Below, piece by piece: positions 25,251 through 34,390 of a stretch of 64,000 bases of DNA; within the stretch, counting starts at the first letter, position 1, and every line of letters begins with the position of its first letter. The notes under the pieces are model-generated. The model saw nothing but the letters and a program-made list of their open reading frames with translations. It was not told where the DNA came from and ran no database searches. The position numbers and the translations under genes are program-made. This stretch comes from Rhizophagus irregularis. Lineage: Eukaryota > Glomeromycota > Glomeromycetes > Glomerales > Glomeraceae. The stretch is taken from assembly GCF_026210795.1 (NCBI RefSeq), contig NC_089445.1, positions 3,224,001 through 3,288,000 of the forward strand. Reading direction: 5' to 3'.

Positions 25251-25419
25251 GAAGTTACGATACAATAAAGTTTTAAGTATAATTCTAGCCAAAATTATGT
25301 TAATTTTTGGCCGGAATTATGATATACAAATATAAGAAATTTTTTATATAGTCACATCTCTTTATAATCACCAAATATGGACTGTCCCAAATGTGTGACT
25401 ATAAAGAGAGTTGACTGTA

Positions 25420-25654
25420 TACCCAAAAGAAATTGCAAGTAGTTCCTATTAATGAAAAGCCTCCACCTGACTCTGTGATAAGAGGACAACCTGAAAGATT
25501 TGTTCCTGAGCAGATACTTCGGCATCGCATTAGGAAAGGTCAACATCAGTACTTGGTCAAGTGGGAGCGCTATCCAGACACTGAGGCTACTTGGGAACCT
25601 GCTGACCGGTTAGAGGAGAATGTTCCTGACTTAATTCGCAAATTTTGGGAATAA
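25420..25654 (+). pseudogene. Integrase C-terminal chromodomain (3' portion)
   Basis: This is the continuation of the integrase at 15868-16760. It encodes a linker (QVVPINEKPPPDSVIRG) and a chromodomain with the aromatic-cage and core motifs QYLVKWERYPDTEATWEPAD, ending at TAA 25652-25654. Chromodomains on integrases guide insertion toward methylated histone tails. The stop lies 24 bp from the stop of the convergent protease frame, a tight tail-to-tail arrangement that argues both belong to the same element. The frame is intact in this portion. Confidence 0.9.
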
Positions 25655-25678
25655 AAAAAATAGAAGAATTAAAGGGTC

Positions 25679-26446
25679 TTATTTTTTGTCTCCTTGATTA
25701 ACATCAGGAACTATTGGGATAAAAACATTCTTCCCATCACAGGTAAGGGCTATATGTTCACATGATTCATGGACATCATAATTGTAACGTTTCAGACACG
25801 TTTGGCTTAACCCAATCTCCCTATGCTTGTATCCATCTAAAACTGCAAGGTCCTCAGTGATAATACATTCAGGAGTGAATTTGATTGAAACTCCTTTTAC
25901 CATGCCGAATGTCCTACCTGTTCCTGGAGCACCAGATATGTTGTGTGTAATACTCTTGTCGATATTCAACTCTAATTCCTTAGCAGCTTCTCTCTGAATA
26001 AAAGACGCATTAGCACAAGTGTCTGCTAAACACTGAATTGCTGTCCCATTAACCTCCCCATCCAGTGCTAAAAGATCTTTAGTATTCTCCAAACGAGCTA
26101 TATCAATATTCATAGGATCGTCTTCCCTAATATCCTCTTCTTATTCCTCCTCAGCTAGATCCTGAACCTCTGAAATCTCTGTGACTTTTCTAGCAGACAT
26201 CATCTCCTCCTGAAGAATCTCACAGAGTAATTTCCTAAAGTCTGCAGACCTTAACAGGTTTAATAAGTCATTCTTAGTAACAGCTTTTGCAGGTATAGAC
26301 TTACTACCAGTAACTTTTACAGGAATCTTAACAGGGGTTGCTTTGCCCCTTAAGGGCACACTAGGAGAGCTAACTGCTGTCTTATTCGGCGATGACTTAA
26401 GAAGTTTTGAGATACTCGAACCTACTTTTTTTTTAACCCAACACAA
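25679..26446 (-). pseudogene. Retropepsin-like aspartic protease, end of the Gag-Pro polyprotein
   Basis: The 144-codon stretch below 26113 has the retropepsin pattern: LDGEVNGTAIQCLADTCANA with the catalytic Asp at residue 31 (DTC in place of DTG or DTA), a flap-like glycine region (SGAPGTGRTFG) and a second hydrophobic half (ITEDLAVLDGYKHREIGLS). Upstream in the same frame is a Lys/Pro/Ser-rich linker (26141-26446), separated by one TAA at about 26138-26140. The linker joins the Gag part through a T-rich homopolymer at 26429-26437, where a frameshift is needed. In Ty3-type elements such a protease cleaves Gag; here the expected partner is the Gag-like protein just upstream. Protease class is firm, the altered active-site triplet may reflect decay. 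Confidence 0.82.
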
Positions 26447-26997
26447 ACCATATAGATATCACCATCTTTTTCTCTCAATTCTACCTTTTCACCAAAACTC
26501 ACAGTATCAATGTCCATAGCATCATCATTAAGATCGAGGTTTCTCATTGCTTGGGCCAAATCCAGATCATCACGTCTATCTTTAGCTTTCTGAAGTTAAT
26601 TTGTAAGTATTTTAGACGTCCCACGTTTATATCCCATAATAAGATCAATAGCATTTTGATGATCATACAAAGTCATAACAGGAGCATCAGGGTCATCACC
26701 AACATCAGGTTCTACATAACCATCATCCCAATCAGGATCCTGATGATCCTGAATAATACGTCTCTGTGGTTTTGGTCAAACAGGTTTAATCTGCTGTCTA
26801 TAGACTGGTAGATTACGAACTGGTCGAGCCTGTAATTGTTTAAATTGCACCTGAAAATTCTTGGTAAGTTCCTCAGCTTAAGCCTTAAGTAACTCTTGTA
26901 ATTGTTCTTGAGTAACCCCAGATGACTTTGATGTCAGTACGACAGGTTCCTGTTTTCCTAACGGAGGTTGAGTTACATCACTGTAATCTGCTCGAAG

Positions 26998-27852
26998 TCA
27001 TCGATTTCTATTTTGTAATCCCAAGCGCATTTCAGCCCTTCTCCGTTCTAAATTTCTCAGATGTTTAACCAAATCATCAGGATTAAGATTACTAAACCTT
27101 TCTGCTTCAAAAATATTATCAGCCGAAAGACCTCTAAAGAACTGGTCGATAATAAGATCATCAGTTAGTTTTAGTAATTTTCCAGCCCTCTTTACAGTTC
27201 TATAAAATGCATCAACTGGCTCATTTTCCTGATAAAGACTGTTAAAACGGATATGTTTCTTTTTATCTAAAATAGTTGGGAATTGTGTTCTAAGCCAATA
27301 AAGCACCTGGTTAGGTTTAATACCTGGAAAAACTATAGGCTGATTATTATTAGCAGCAACACCAGCATCTGCAGTAGCTGGAGCAGCAGTATCTGTCAGA
27401 CGAGCACCAGCTCTTCCCCAAGCTTTATCTCCACCTATTAAATCATGAGTAGGAATAAATGCTGCTCTAATAGTTGCTAATGCATTATTTATATCTCTTG
27501 AATAGATTTGTGCTTCAGACCCATTTACATAGGTACCTGCATTTGGTCCTCCTGCACCTTCTGGTATTACTAATGCTACAAAAGCAGCTAAATTAACTCC
27601 ACCTCTTGAAGTGATACCAGAAAGTTCCCAATTTTTTCCTGTAATTTCTCGATCAAACCATTCAGCCGCTTCACCAGCCATGCAGCTTCTAAGTATACCC
27701 ATAGCTCTTTTCCAAGACTCTGGTGGCCCTCCAGCAGCGTATGGATTAAGATTGATAGTATCAAGATAACCCATATAAAGCCTAACAAATGTATCAATAT
27801 CATCAGTAGCTTTACCCTCAAAAATCGGCAATCCTATCGCAGTGGTAGCCAT
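26998..27852 (-). pseudogene. Gag-like capsid protein (Ty3 Gag-type core)
   Basis: A 284-residue open frame from ATG 27852. The N-terminal half has the Gag signature PIFEGKATDDIDTFVRLY and an amphipathic stretch (ILRSCMAGEAAEWFDREI). The C-terminal half has the retrotransposon Gag motif: FNSLYQENEPVDAFYRTVKR, LTDDLIIDQFFRGLS, then RFSNLNPDDLVKHLRNLERR. This matches the two-lobed helical capsid domain of Ty3/Gypsy Gag. Beyond the stop at 26998 a Gln/Pro-rich tail with several in-frame stops leads into the protease. No reverse transcriptase, RNase H or LTR is found nearby, and the unit is transcribed opposite to the integrase, so a simple nested Gypsy element is unlikely. It may be the structural protein of this element. 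Confidence 0.75.
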
Positions 27853-27905
27853 ATCGTCTCTAGTGGATTGTTTAAAAGAGGTGGAGGAGGGTTCAATTGT
27901 CTAAT

Positions 27906-28631
27906 TCAAAACCATTGTACCTGAATTCTAAGAGCAGCTATCTGTTGGAAAAGTCTATTCCTAAGTCTCCCTAATGTCTGAATCCTAAAACACACCCTAT
28001 TATTAGCATGTGCTAGCTGTGCATTAACCTGTCCAAGTTGCGCATTAGCCAATACAAGTTGTCCTCCAGTCTGAGTAGCCCTCAGCCGCCAATGATTTAG
28101 AAGGATATTACCACGATTCACAGCATTTTGAGCCTCATTACGATCCCTTACTGCTTGAGTATAATCTGCTTGTAATACATTACGTTCATATCATACCTGA
28201 TTACGTTCACCTATAGCCTGTTGACGAAGCTCTATTATAGTATCATAATCTCTTTGCAGGTTATAGTTTTCTTCTATGAAATTATCATTGGCAGCACGTA
28301 TAATAACTAATTGACATTCTAAATTAGTAAACGTTTCATCAAATGCATTTATCTTACCCTGTGCAAAAACTAACAAATCTTTTGTAATACCAAGTTCTTC
28401 ATGTTTTACTTTACAGCGATACATTAATATATTAATAATATGTTTGATTTGATTATTTGCCTCCTGTATCTCTGAATCAACAGTTAAACGACCCCTGGTA
28501 GTCAATAAATTTGCATGAGCCTTAAGTATTCTAACTAATTCATCATCATTTTCTTCATTGGTCAAGTGTGCAGGAGGCGGTCTAATAGGTTCTGAAGGAG
28601 TATAAACTGGAATTGGTGTTGATGTCGACAT
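27906..28631 (-). pseudogene. N-terminal coiled-coil region of the Gag-like polyprotein
   Basis: Starts at ATG 28631 (MSTSTPIPVYTPSEP, proline-rich), 31 bp from the divergent ATPase start. A long helical, Gln/Asn-rich coiled coil follows (residues 30-145). A TGA at 28191-28193 breaks it, after which the same frame continues with a further coiled coil (ANAQLGQVNAQLAHANNRV) to a TGA at 27906. The Gag-like ATG at 27852 is in a different frame just downstream, after a proline-rich hinge. Either a frameshift joined these parts originally or they were two overlapping genes. N-terminal coiled coils are known in some Gag proteins as assembly domains, so one polyprotein is my preferred reading. Confidence 0.62.
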
Positions 28632-28662
28632 AGTATTTAAACTAAGTTAGAATAAAATTCAA
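28632..28662. promoter_or_regulatory. Compact divergent intergenic region
   Basis: Only 31 bp separate the start of the Gag-like gene (-) and the packaging ATPase gene (+). A shared, bidirectional promoter would have to overlap the coding starts. No TATA-like box with support from position is evident, so this is inferred from spacing alone. Confidence 0.35.
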
Positions 28663-29886
28663 ATGGATCTTTATGTATACAATTTGGACGAGTACACGAC
28701 CGACTCAAGACAAGGCAATGAGTTTGCCCCAACATGGCCCTTTCGATTAGCCATAGCAGGTAGCTCAGACTCAGGTAAGACAACTATGATGATTAACTTG
28801 TTAATGGGTGACAAGAAAGCAAAGGAGGATGGTAATCGGTATGTACTATGTGATGCAGTACTTTTAGTTGGCAGATATCTTGACGAGCCGAAGTGAACAG
28901 TTGTACATGATTTTTTCAAAGAGGAGAAGATCCCATTCACTGCAGTAACCCATAGTGAGATTCCAGAGATTGACTCCTTCGACCCTACTCAAGCTATTCT
29001 GGTAATTTTCGAGGATCTGATGGATGCACCTAAAAAAATCCAGGATCTCATCACTGGATACTTCACACATGGACGACACAAAAATATTTCATGTATTTAT
29101 GTAGCCCATAGATTCTTTGCCATTCCTAAGGCTATTCGAGAAAATGTTAACTACATCTCACTGCATGGAGGTCATGGGAGCCTTACAGATACTAAGAGAA
29201 TCATCCGCCTATATACAGAAGAATCAGAGTCATTAGCACCAGTAATTGATGATCTTACTCTGCAACGTAAATTTGTAGTGTTTGATCTTAGACGGTCCAA
29301 GAGTGATCCACTGTCCATTCGAGTAAAATGGGATACTAGTCTCAGTTCGATCACAGAGCAATCTCAGTTCGATCCTAGTTCAATCTCAGTTCAATCTCAG
29401 TTTGATTCAAGTTTGAACCCAGTTCGATCTGAGTCTGAACCCAATTCGATCATAGTTCAATCCAAGTTTAGTCCCTATGGTCAGAAAGCTGTATCTGAAG
29501 CAAAAAAAGGTGGACACTTGATTGAATTTGCTCGGGTATTTCCATCCCCTAAAGAATGTAAACATTTACTTGTACCTGGTGTCTTAGCCAAGAATACAGA
29601 TACCTGGATTAAATATGTCTTTCGAAAAGCTTATGGACTCTCTGGTAAAACCTTGGGAAGGGACTTTCAGGATTTCTTAGCAAAAGTACAGGGTAGAACT
29701 GCAAAGACTGAAACTTTGAAAGCTGAGAATGTGAAGAAGTTATTCTCCCGATATGAAGCCCTGAAGTCTAGTCGCCCTCTGGATAATAAAAAAATAATAG
29801 AAGGTATTGAAGTCCTTCTACAGATCTTTTCTAAGGGCCACATGGACCGTCGAGCATTACAAGTAGGGATTAATAGTATCTTGTGA
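28663..29886 (+). pseudogene. A32/FtsK-HerA-type genome packaging ATPase
   Basis: A 407-codon frame from ATG 28663. Walker A is AGSSDSGKT (residues 32-40). Walker B is ILVIFEDLM (about residues 112-120). The C-terminal core contains GRHKNISCIYVAHRFFAIPK, the conserved GRHxxIS sensor region of Polinton and virophage packaging ATPases, then FVVFDLRRS. A single TGA (codon 78, 28894-28896) breaks it; a TGG or CGA original fits. Downstream is a Ser/Gln/Phe-rich stretch with imperfect tandem repeats (about residues 226-268), then a helical tail (FRKAYGLSGKTLGRDFQDF). It would pump element DNA into a preformed shell. It is divergent from the Gag-like gene, and its last 17 bp overlap the next gene on the other strand. 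Confidence 0.9.
29340..29475 (+). repeat. Imperfect tandem repeat within the ATPase gene
   Basis: The words CAGTTCGATC, CAGTTCAATC and CAGTTTGATT recur about nine times between 29340 and 29475, encoding a Ser/Gln/Phe/Asp-rich linker between the ATPase core and its C-terminal tail. Confidence 0.7.
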
Positions 29887-30430
29887 GAATACCAAGTAAT
29901 TCATCTGCAGAAACTCTAAGAATCATAGCACTTTTTTTACGGCCCTCAAAGTCAATCCTTAACATCTTAGCCTTCAACCCTATTGCTCCTAAAGCACAAG
30001 AAGCAAAGTTCTTAGTCATTGGATTACTTACATGATTTACATAGTTCTCATAGAATGTAGTGAAAGGCTCGTCGATACCATCTGGATATGTATCCCTTAG
30101 AAATTGATATAAAGCAATTTCTCCACTGTCACAACCTATGGCTATAAGCTGTTCGAGAAGTCACTTCCTAATATCTTCATATGGCTCTCCATCCATAATT
30201 TTCATATCCAGTCTTTGTGCAAACAATTGTGTAAAGTCCACATTACTTGCCCGACGAATGATCTGAACTAACTTATCCCTAGCAAGTCCTAAAGCTTGTA
30301 GAGGATCATTCTCGTCACTAATCTTCTTTATAATCTGTCTGTATAATACACTGGATAATCCTCTATGTGCTGTTTTTGGAGTGATTACTCCACAGTTTTG
30401 GCACTGGTTTATTACGATTGATGTTAACAT
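29870..30430 (-). pseudogene. Unknown 186-codon protein with N-terminal CxxC
   Basis: ATG 30430 opens a frame with QCQNCGVITP near the N-terminus, then a mostly helical protein (SVLYRQIIKKISDENDPL, LGLARDKLVQIIRRASNV). A TGA at 30161-30163 breaks it; the same frame continues with IALYQFLRDTYPDGIDEP and FASCALGAIGLKAKMLRIDF to TAA 29870-29872. It overlaps the 3' end of the ATPase gene by 17 bp on the opposite strand. I do not recognise the family. Its place next to the packaging ATPase suggests a structural or DNA-handling role, which is inference only. Confidence 0.7.
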
Positions 30431-30475
30431 GGCTATCTTTCTTTATGTAAAAAAGAATTATTCAAAATTAAGTAA

Positions 30476-30841
30476 CTATTCAGAGCAGTTCTTGCACAAC
30501 TTGTCCGTTAAGTCACTTGGGCTTACAGGCATGAGACATTCCCTACACAACTCAATATTAAGCTCTGTAAGTCTCGGGGCATGGTCCTCCAAAGTTCATA
30601 GATGACCGGAAGGACCGATAGTTGTCATATCAGTCATATCCTGCTGTAAGATAAAATCATCATATTCATCTTGGTCAGCATGAATAACAGTCCTGATTTG
30701 TTGTGTATCATTGAAAGTTAACCGCTGCCCATCAAGATTTTCTTCATTATAGCGTGTTTCATTGATGATTTCCTCTATAAGCTCCTCTTCTTCATAATGG
30801 ACAAGGTAGTAGTCCTCAACTACCTCATAGTAGGACCCCGA
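30476..30841 (-). pseudogene. Acidic protein with C-terminal zinc ribbon
   Basis: The frame encodes a strongly acidic stretch (YYEVVEDYYLVHYEEEEL), a middle with DQDEYDDFILQQDMTDMTTI, one TGA (at about 30597-30599) and a C-terminal zinc ribbon ELCRECLMPVSPSDLTDKLC ending KNCSE before TAG 30476-30478. No in-frame ATG was found; an AG acceptor-like CTATTTCAG precedes the first codons, so an upstream exon or a lost start is possible. It lies 45 bp upstream of the 186-codon gene in the same orientation. Function unknown; acidic plus zinc-ribbon architecture hints at a transcription-related factor. Confidence 0.55.
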
Positions 30842-31044
30842 GCAATACTGAAATAGGTAACAAGAAATAACGCGTAGAATAGGCTAAAATAATCATGAAA
30901 ATCTTTCCTTTTTTAGATAAATTTTGATAACGTTGGTAAGAAATATATTACTTTATTTAGTAACTGACTGACATTATCATAATTCCGGCCCTGAAAAAAT
31001 GCGTAGAGCTAATAGTAAAATTTTGCCAATTTCCTATGACCTAT

Positions 31045-31296
31045 TTATATATTGTTCGAGGTCCTCTCATAGTCACTCTCAATCAGTCTATGATATGTTC
31101 TAGTACCACGTCAAAGATAACGTCCTGTATCTGTATTAAAATATACAGGTTGCTCCTCGGGTGGAGGTGCAGTTTGTCTACAGACAAGCCTTCCATCAAT
31201 ATAATCATGGGATTCCATAACTATTCGATTAAAGGTATCTCTACCGATAATAATTGGACATCCAGTTATAGGGTTAGCTATATAAGAGTAAGACAT
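31045..31296 (-). pseudogene. Small protein with two 2-cysteine-adaptor-like repeats
   Basis: An 83-codon frame from ATG 31296. The first unit has NPITGCPIIIGRDTFNRIV, and a second unit has FNTDTGRYL followed, after a TGA at 31111-31113, by RGTRTYHRLI. The pattern NPxTGRxIxxGTxTYxRL is that of the viral 2-cysteine adaptor domain, known from large DNA viruses where it is attached to kinases, proteases and other proteins. A single CGT follows the first unit (LVCRQTAPPPEEQP linker). The ends are at ATG 31296 and TAA 31045-31047. Domain assignment is by motif and is moderately sure. Confidence 0.6.
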
Positions 31297-31360
31297 GTCT
31301 TTTTTCTGTATGTGTCTACATACCTAATAGTTTTCTTCAATTTATAATAACCAAGTGACA

Positions 31361-31600
31361 TGGTCATCAGTCCTTATCAAAAAATACAAGAATACCTGAT
31401 GATAAGGTTACATGGTCATCAGTCCTTGTCGAAAAATGCAAGGATATCTGATGATAAGGTTACATGGTCATCAGTCCTTATTAAAAAATGCAAGGATACC
31501 TGATGATAAGGTTACATGGTCATCAATCCTTGTCGAAAAATGCAAGGATACCTGATGATAAGGTTACATTGTCATCAGCCCTTGTTGTTGAAAAATACAA
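31361..31600 (+). repeat. 52-bp minisatellite, about 4.5 copies
   Basis: Units start at 31361, 31413, 31465, 31517 and 31569 with TGGTCATCAGTCCTT. Each ends with CTGATGATAAGGTTACA, so every unit can form a hairpin (CATCAG...CTGATG and CCTT...AAGG). It lies between two minus-strand genes of the Polinton-like element. Confidence 0.93.
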
Positions 31601-31632
31601 AAAAAAAATATAAATCTGCAAGTACAAAATGC

Positions 31633-32049
31633 TTACTCCTGTTGAGTCCATTCATTCCACTCCCAGTCCAGTCCTCAAGGATCGCCTCCCCATCTATGTT
31701 CACTTAATGCATACTCTATGGTTTCCCTTTCCTGGAGGTTCACGACCATCCCATTCCTAAGCATTTTCTCCATAATATAAAGCTGATTCTCGGTAAGGCG
31801 GTTTATCCATCTTTTATAGAAGTCGTTTACATCTTCAAACGTTATTCAATCAATATTCCTTTTTTCAAATGGCTTTCCAAGAGCTTGGATATGCCCAATT
31901 GTAGTAGCGTAATTTTTCCATCTCTTATATGCTTCTTGACGAACCTCCTGCCACCACACACTATCTACTTTACTTGCTGCAATAAGGTCAGTATCTAGGA
32001 TCTTTGCGACAATGCGTTTGACTATTTTTACTGGTAATTGGTCCAACAT
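31633..32049 (-). pseudogene. F-box-like small protein
   Basis: ATG 32049 opens a 138-codon frame. The first 45 residues resemble an F-box: LDQLPVKIVKRIVAKI, then DLIAASKVDSVWWQEV. The rest is helical and tryptophan-rich (DVNDFYKRWINRL, HRWGGDP, LDWEWNEW). Two TGA stops (31846-31848 and about 31675-31677) interrupt it; TAA at 31633-31635 ends it. F-box proteins recruit targets to SCF ubiquitin ligases and are found in some large DNA viruses, but similarity here is short. An alternative is an unrelated helical element protein. Confidence 0.5.
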
Positions 32050-32142
32050 GATGTTATGTTACTTATACTATAGCTATCTTTAATTACTGTATGCCCATTA
32101 CACATGAATAAAAAATATAAACTAAATTCATACAGGAGCCGC

Positions 32143-32580
32143 TTATGCAAGAAGTTCTGCTAAGGTTTTCTCAGCCTCATTCATAGTGACAGCTCGCTTT
32201 GAGGGACCTGTTGATGTGTCCTTAGTCACATTATAATACAACTTGAAGAGGGCCTCAAGTTTGTCTAGAAGAGCTTGTTTATTCTTGTATGATTCACGAA
32301 TCTTTGCTATCTTAGCAGTATATGCTGCATTATCTGGGAAGAGTTTTCTGGCCACGAACTTCACATATGATACAGGAGACTTTGCTGTCTGGATTCTCTT
32401 GATATACTTCACATAATCCTGGACAAGGTAGCTGGTTTTGCTAAACCCAGATACTAATGCGACTACTATAGTGTCTTTCAATACACGGATAATCTTGAGG
32501 ACAGTTTCATCAGAGACAATGGTGAACTGATTGCGTGATGCATCATAAATAACTTCATCACTAATGCTATATGTTGACAT
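32143..32580 (-). CDS. Unknown 145-residue helical protein, intact
   Basis: A complete frame from ATG 32580 to TAA-type stop at 32143, with no internal damage, one of the few intact genes of the element. It is predicted to be mostly helical and basic (YVKYIKRIQTAKSPVSYVKF, LLDKLEALFKLYYN). A Thr/Ser patch (TKDTSTGPSKRAVT) precedes a short helix at the C-terminus. No family recognised. It sits just downstream of the polymerase gene in the same orientation. A virion or DNA-binding role is possible but not supported by motif. Confidence 0.6.
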   Translation of the reverse strand: MSTYSISDEVIYDASRNQFTIVSDETVLKIIRVLKDTIVVALVSGFSKTSYLVQDYVKYIKRIQTAKSPVSYVKFVARKLFPDNAAYTAKIAKIRESYKNKQALLDKLEALFKLYYNVTKDTSTGPSKRAVTMNEAEKTLAELLA

Positions 32581-33439
32581 GATTCCTTATACTTTTTTGT
32601 ACTTTGTAATAAATAGGAATCTTCAAATTGACTTTACATTCAAGGAAGAAAAAATATATATACCTACTGTAAACCCAACCGCATTCTTGGCAATCATGTC
32701 CAGATAACCTTGTTTGCATTTTTCATATGGCAGTATCCTGCGGTTTCAAACTTGAGAGCTTTCAATGCTTTGGATGCATTTTCTGGACAAGTGATAAGTG
32801 TAGGACTACTCGGCTGTTCCTCTAGAATAAATCCATCTGTATGGATGCGTCGTACTTTATCCTTATATGTAAGGTTGCTTGCTGAAACCCATTTGGCCCA
32901 ACGCGAAATGCCGAAACTCGTATATAGTAGCGAAACTGCTGAAATGCCGAAATGCCGAAATCGGCCGAAACTGCGAAACTGCCAAAACTTGCGAAACTGC
33001 CAAAACTTGCGAAACTGCAAAACCTCATTTATCCATAGTTTCGGCATAATACATAATAATATTTTATATGAGTTTCGCATAGTTTCGGCATTCTTTATTT
33101 TTTTTTACTTACACTTCAATAAAAACATCAACATATTCTATTTTATTGTTTTATTGTATTTTTTATTTTATTGTAATAACAATAAATTTCTTATAAATCA
33201 ATGATATGCCTTTAAGTTCATGTCCTAAAAGTAAAAAAATATATATTTCTTTACGCAATTAAGTATAACTCCCCATCATCCAAAAATCCGACAACCTAAA
33301 AAAATAAAACAAAGAAAGAAACATTAATATGTTTCTTTAAAATATTAAGAAATATTTCCCCTTTTCCTCTAACTTACATTCAAGGCCAACAGCTCATCTT
33401 AGAATTCCGGCAACCTAAAGTAGAAGAAAATGTTAGAAT

Positions 33440-33616
33440 TATACATGCTGCCCAAATTATTTTGGGATGTCATAATTATAATTTGGGATGCCGTAATTCA
33501 TTCAGTTTATATATAATTTACTATATAAAGTACCAAAATAATTTGGGATGCCATAATTGAATTTGGGATTTTACTTATAATTACGGCAGCCCAAAATAAT
33601 TTGGGTGGCATGTATA
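33440..33616. mobile_element. 177-bp hAT-type MITE nested in the previous MITE
   Basis: The exact 8-bp duplication GTTAGAAT (33432-33439 and 33617-33624) flanks ends TATACATGCTGCCC and GGGTGGCATGTATA. Inverted CCAAATTATTTTGGG words fill most of the element, so it is nearly a complete palindrome. Confidence 0.93.
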
Positions 33617-34107
33617 GTTAGAATGGTTCTTGATATTAAAAACACACAACTACACACCACTCAAACACCTACCCGCATATCCCACTTCAAGAGAAAGCCA
33701 GAAATCTAAAAAATAAAAAAATAATGTTGTTAATGTTGTTTATAACGCCATTTCATATTATACACCCACCCAAACTTCACTTACCGCATATTCTACAGCC
33801 GAAAATCTAAAAAAAGATAAAAAAAGAATGTCGTCAGTATTGTTTTATAATGTCATTTCATATTATACATCCATCCAAACTACTTACCACATACTTCACT
33901 CTAAGGAAGGACCAAAAACTGCCCTTACTTCGTTCCAATAGAATCCACATTCGTCCAAAGAGTCCGGTAACCTAAAAAAGATAGAGAAAGAAACGTTACT
34001 AACGTTTCTTTAATATTAAAAATATACCCGCCATTTTTACAACTTACATTCTAAATCCAGTTCGTCCAAGGAGTCCAGTAACCTAAAAAATAAAACCAAA
34101 AAAAAAA

Positions 34108-34390
34108 AATCGGTTTAGAAAACCGAAAAAGAAATATATAAAAAATTAAAAAATTTCAGTTTTAGAAAAGCCGAAAAAAAATATATAAAAAAAATTTTTT
34201 TTAAGAAAATTTCGGTTTTAGAAAACCGAAAAAGAAATATATAAAAAAAAAATTTTTTTAAAAAAAATTTCGGTTTAGAAAGCCGGAAAAGAAATATAAA
34301 AAAAAAATTTTGGTTTAAAAAACTGAAAAAAAAATAATTAAAAATAATTTTTTTAATTATTTTTTTATTAAAAAAAATTTTGGCCGATAA
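34108..34390 (+). repeat. Tandem array of AAACCGAAAAAGAAATATAT units
   Basis: About five degenerate copies of a unit of roughly 50 bp containing TTTCGGTTTTAGAAAACCG, a short palindrome, followed by AAAAAGAAATATATAAAAAA. It lies inside the 1.7-kb MITE. Confidence 0.8.

Larger units (their letters stand above)
16761..25417. mobile_element. Mariner/pogo-type MITE in the integrase, itself carrying a LINE
   Basis: TA at 16759-16760 and 25418-25419 flanks inverted termini CAGTCAACTCCCTCTATAGT and its near-complement (GTGACTATAAAGAGAGTTGACTG at the right, 25395-25417). TA duplications and CAGT-type ends are typical of Tc1/mariner, especially pogo/Tigger. Without the LINE it is about 814 bp with no transposase, so it is non-autonomous. 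Subterminal copies of TATAGTCAC recur at 16790-16885 and near 25350. Removing it with one TA restores the integrase frame. Confidence 0.9.

Noticed and set aside
25433-25654. Independent small chromodomain gene
   Set aside because: It is the 3' end of the integrase, separated only by the pogo-type MITE; the frame is continuous once that insert is removed.
25433-28631. A nested Ty3/Gypsy retrotransposon
   Set aside because: No reverse transcriptase, RNase H or LTRs are present, and Gag-Pro and integrase lie on opposite strands, tail-to-tail. Kept as an alternative only.
15868-29886. TGA or TAG recoding to explain the many in-frame stops
   Set aside because: All three stop codons occur, intact genes in the window (Tnp2-like transposase, membrane protein) use normal stops and no internal ones, and the stops fit transition decay.
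31330-31600. CRISPR array
   Set aside because: The 52-bp units are direct repeats without unique spacers, in a eukaryotic-type sequence.
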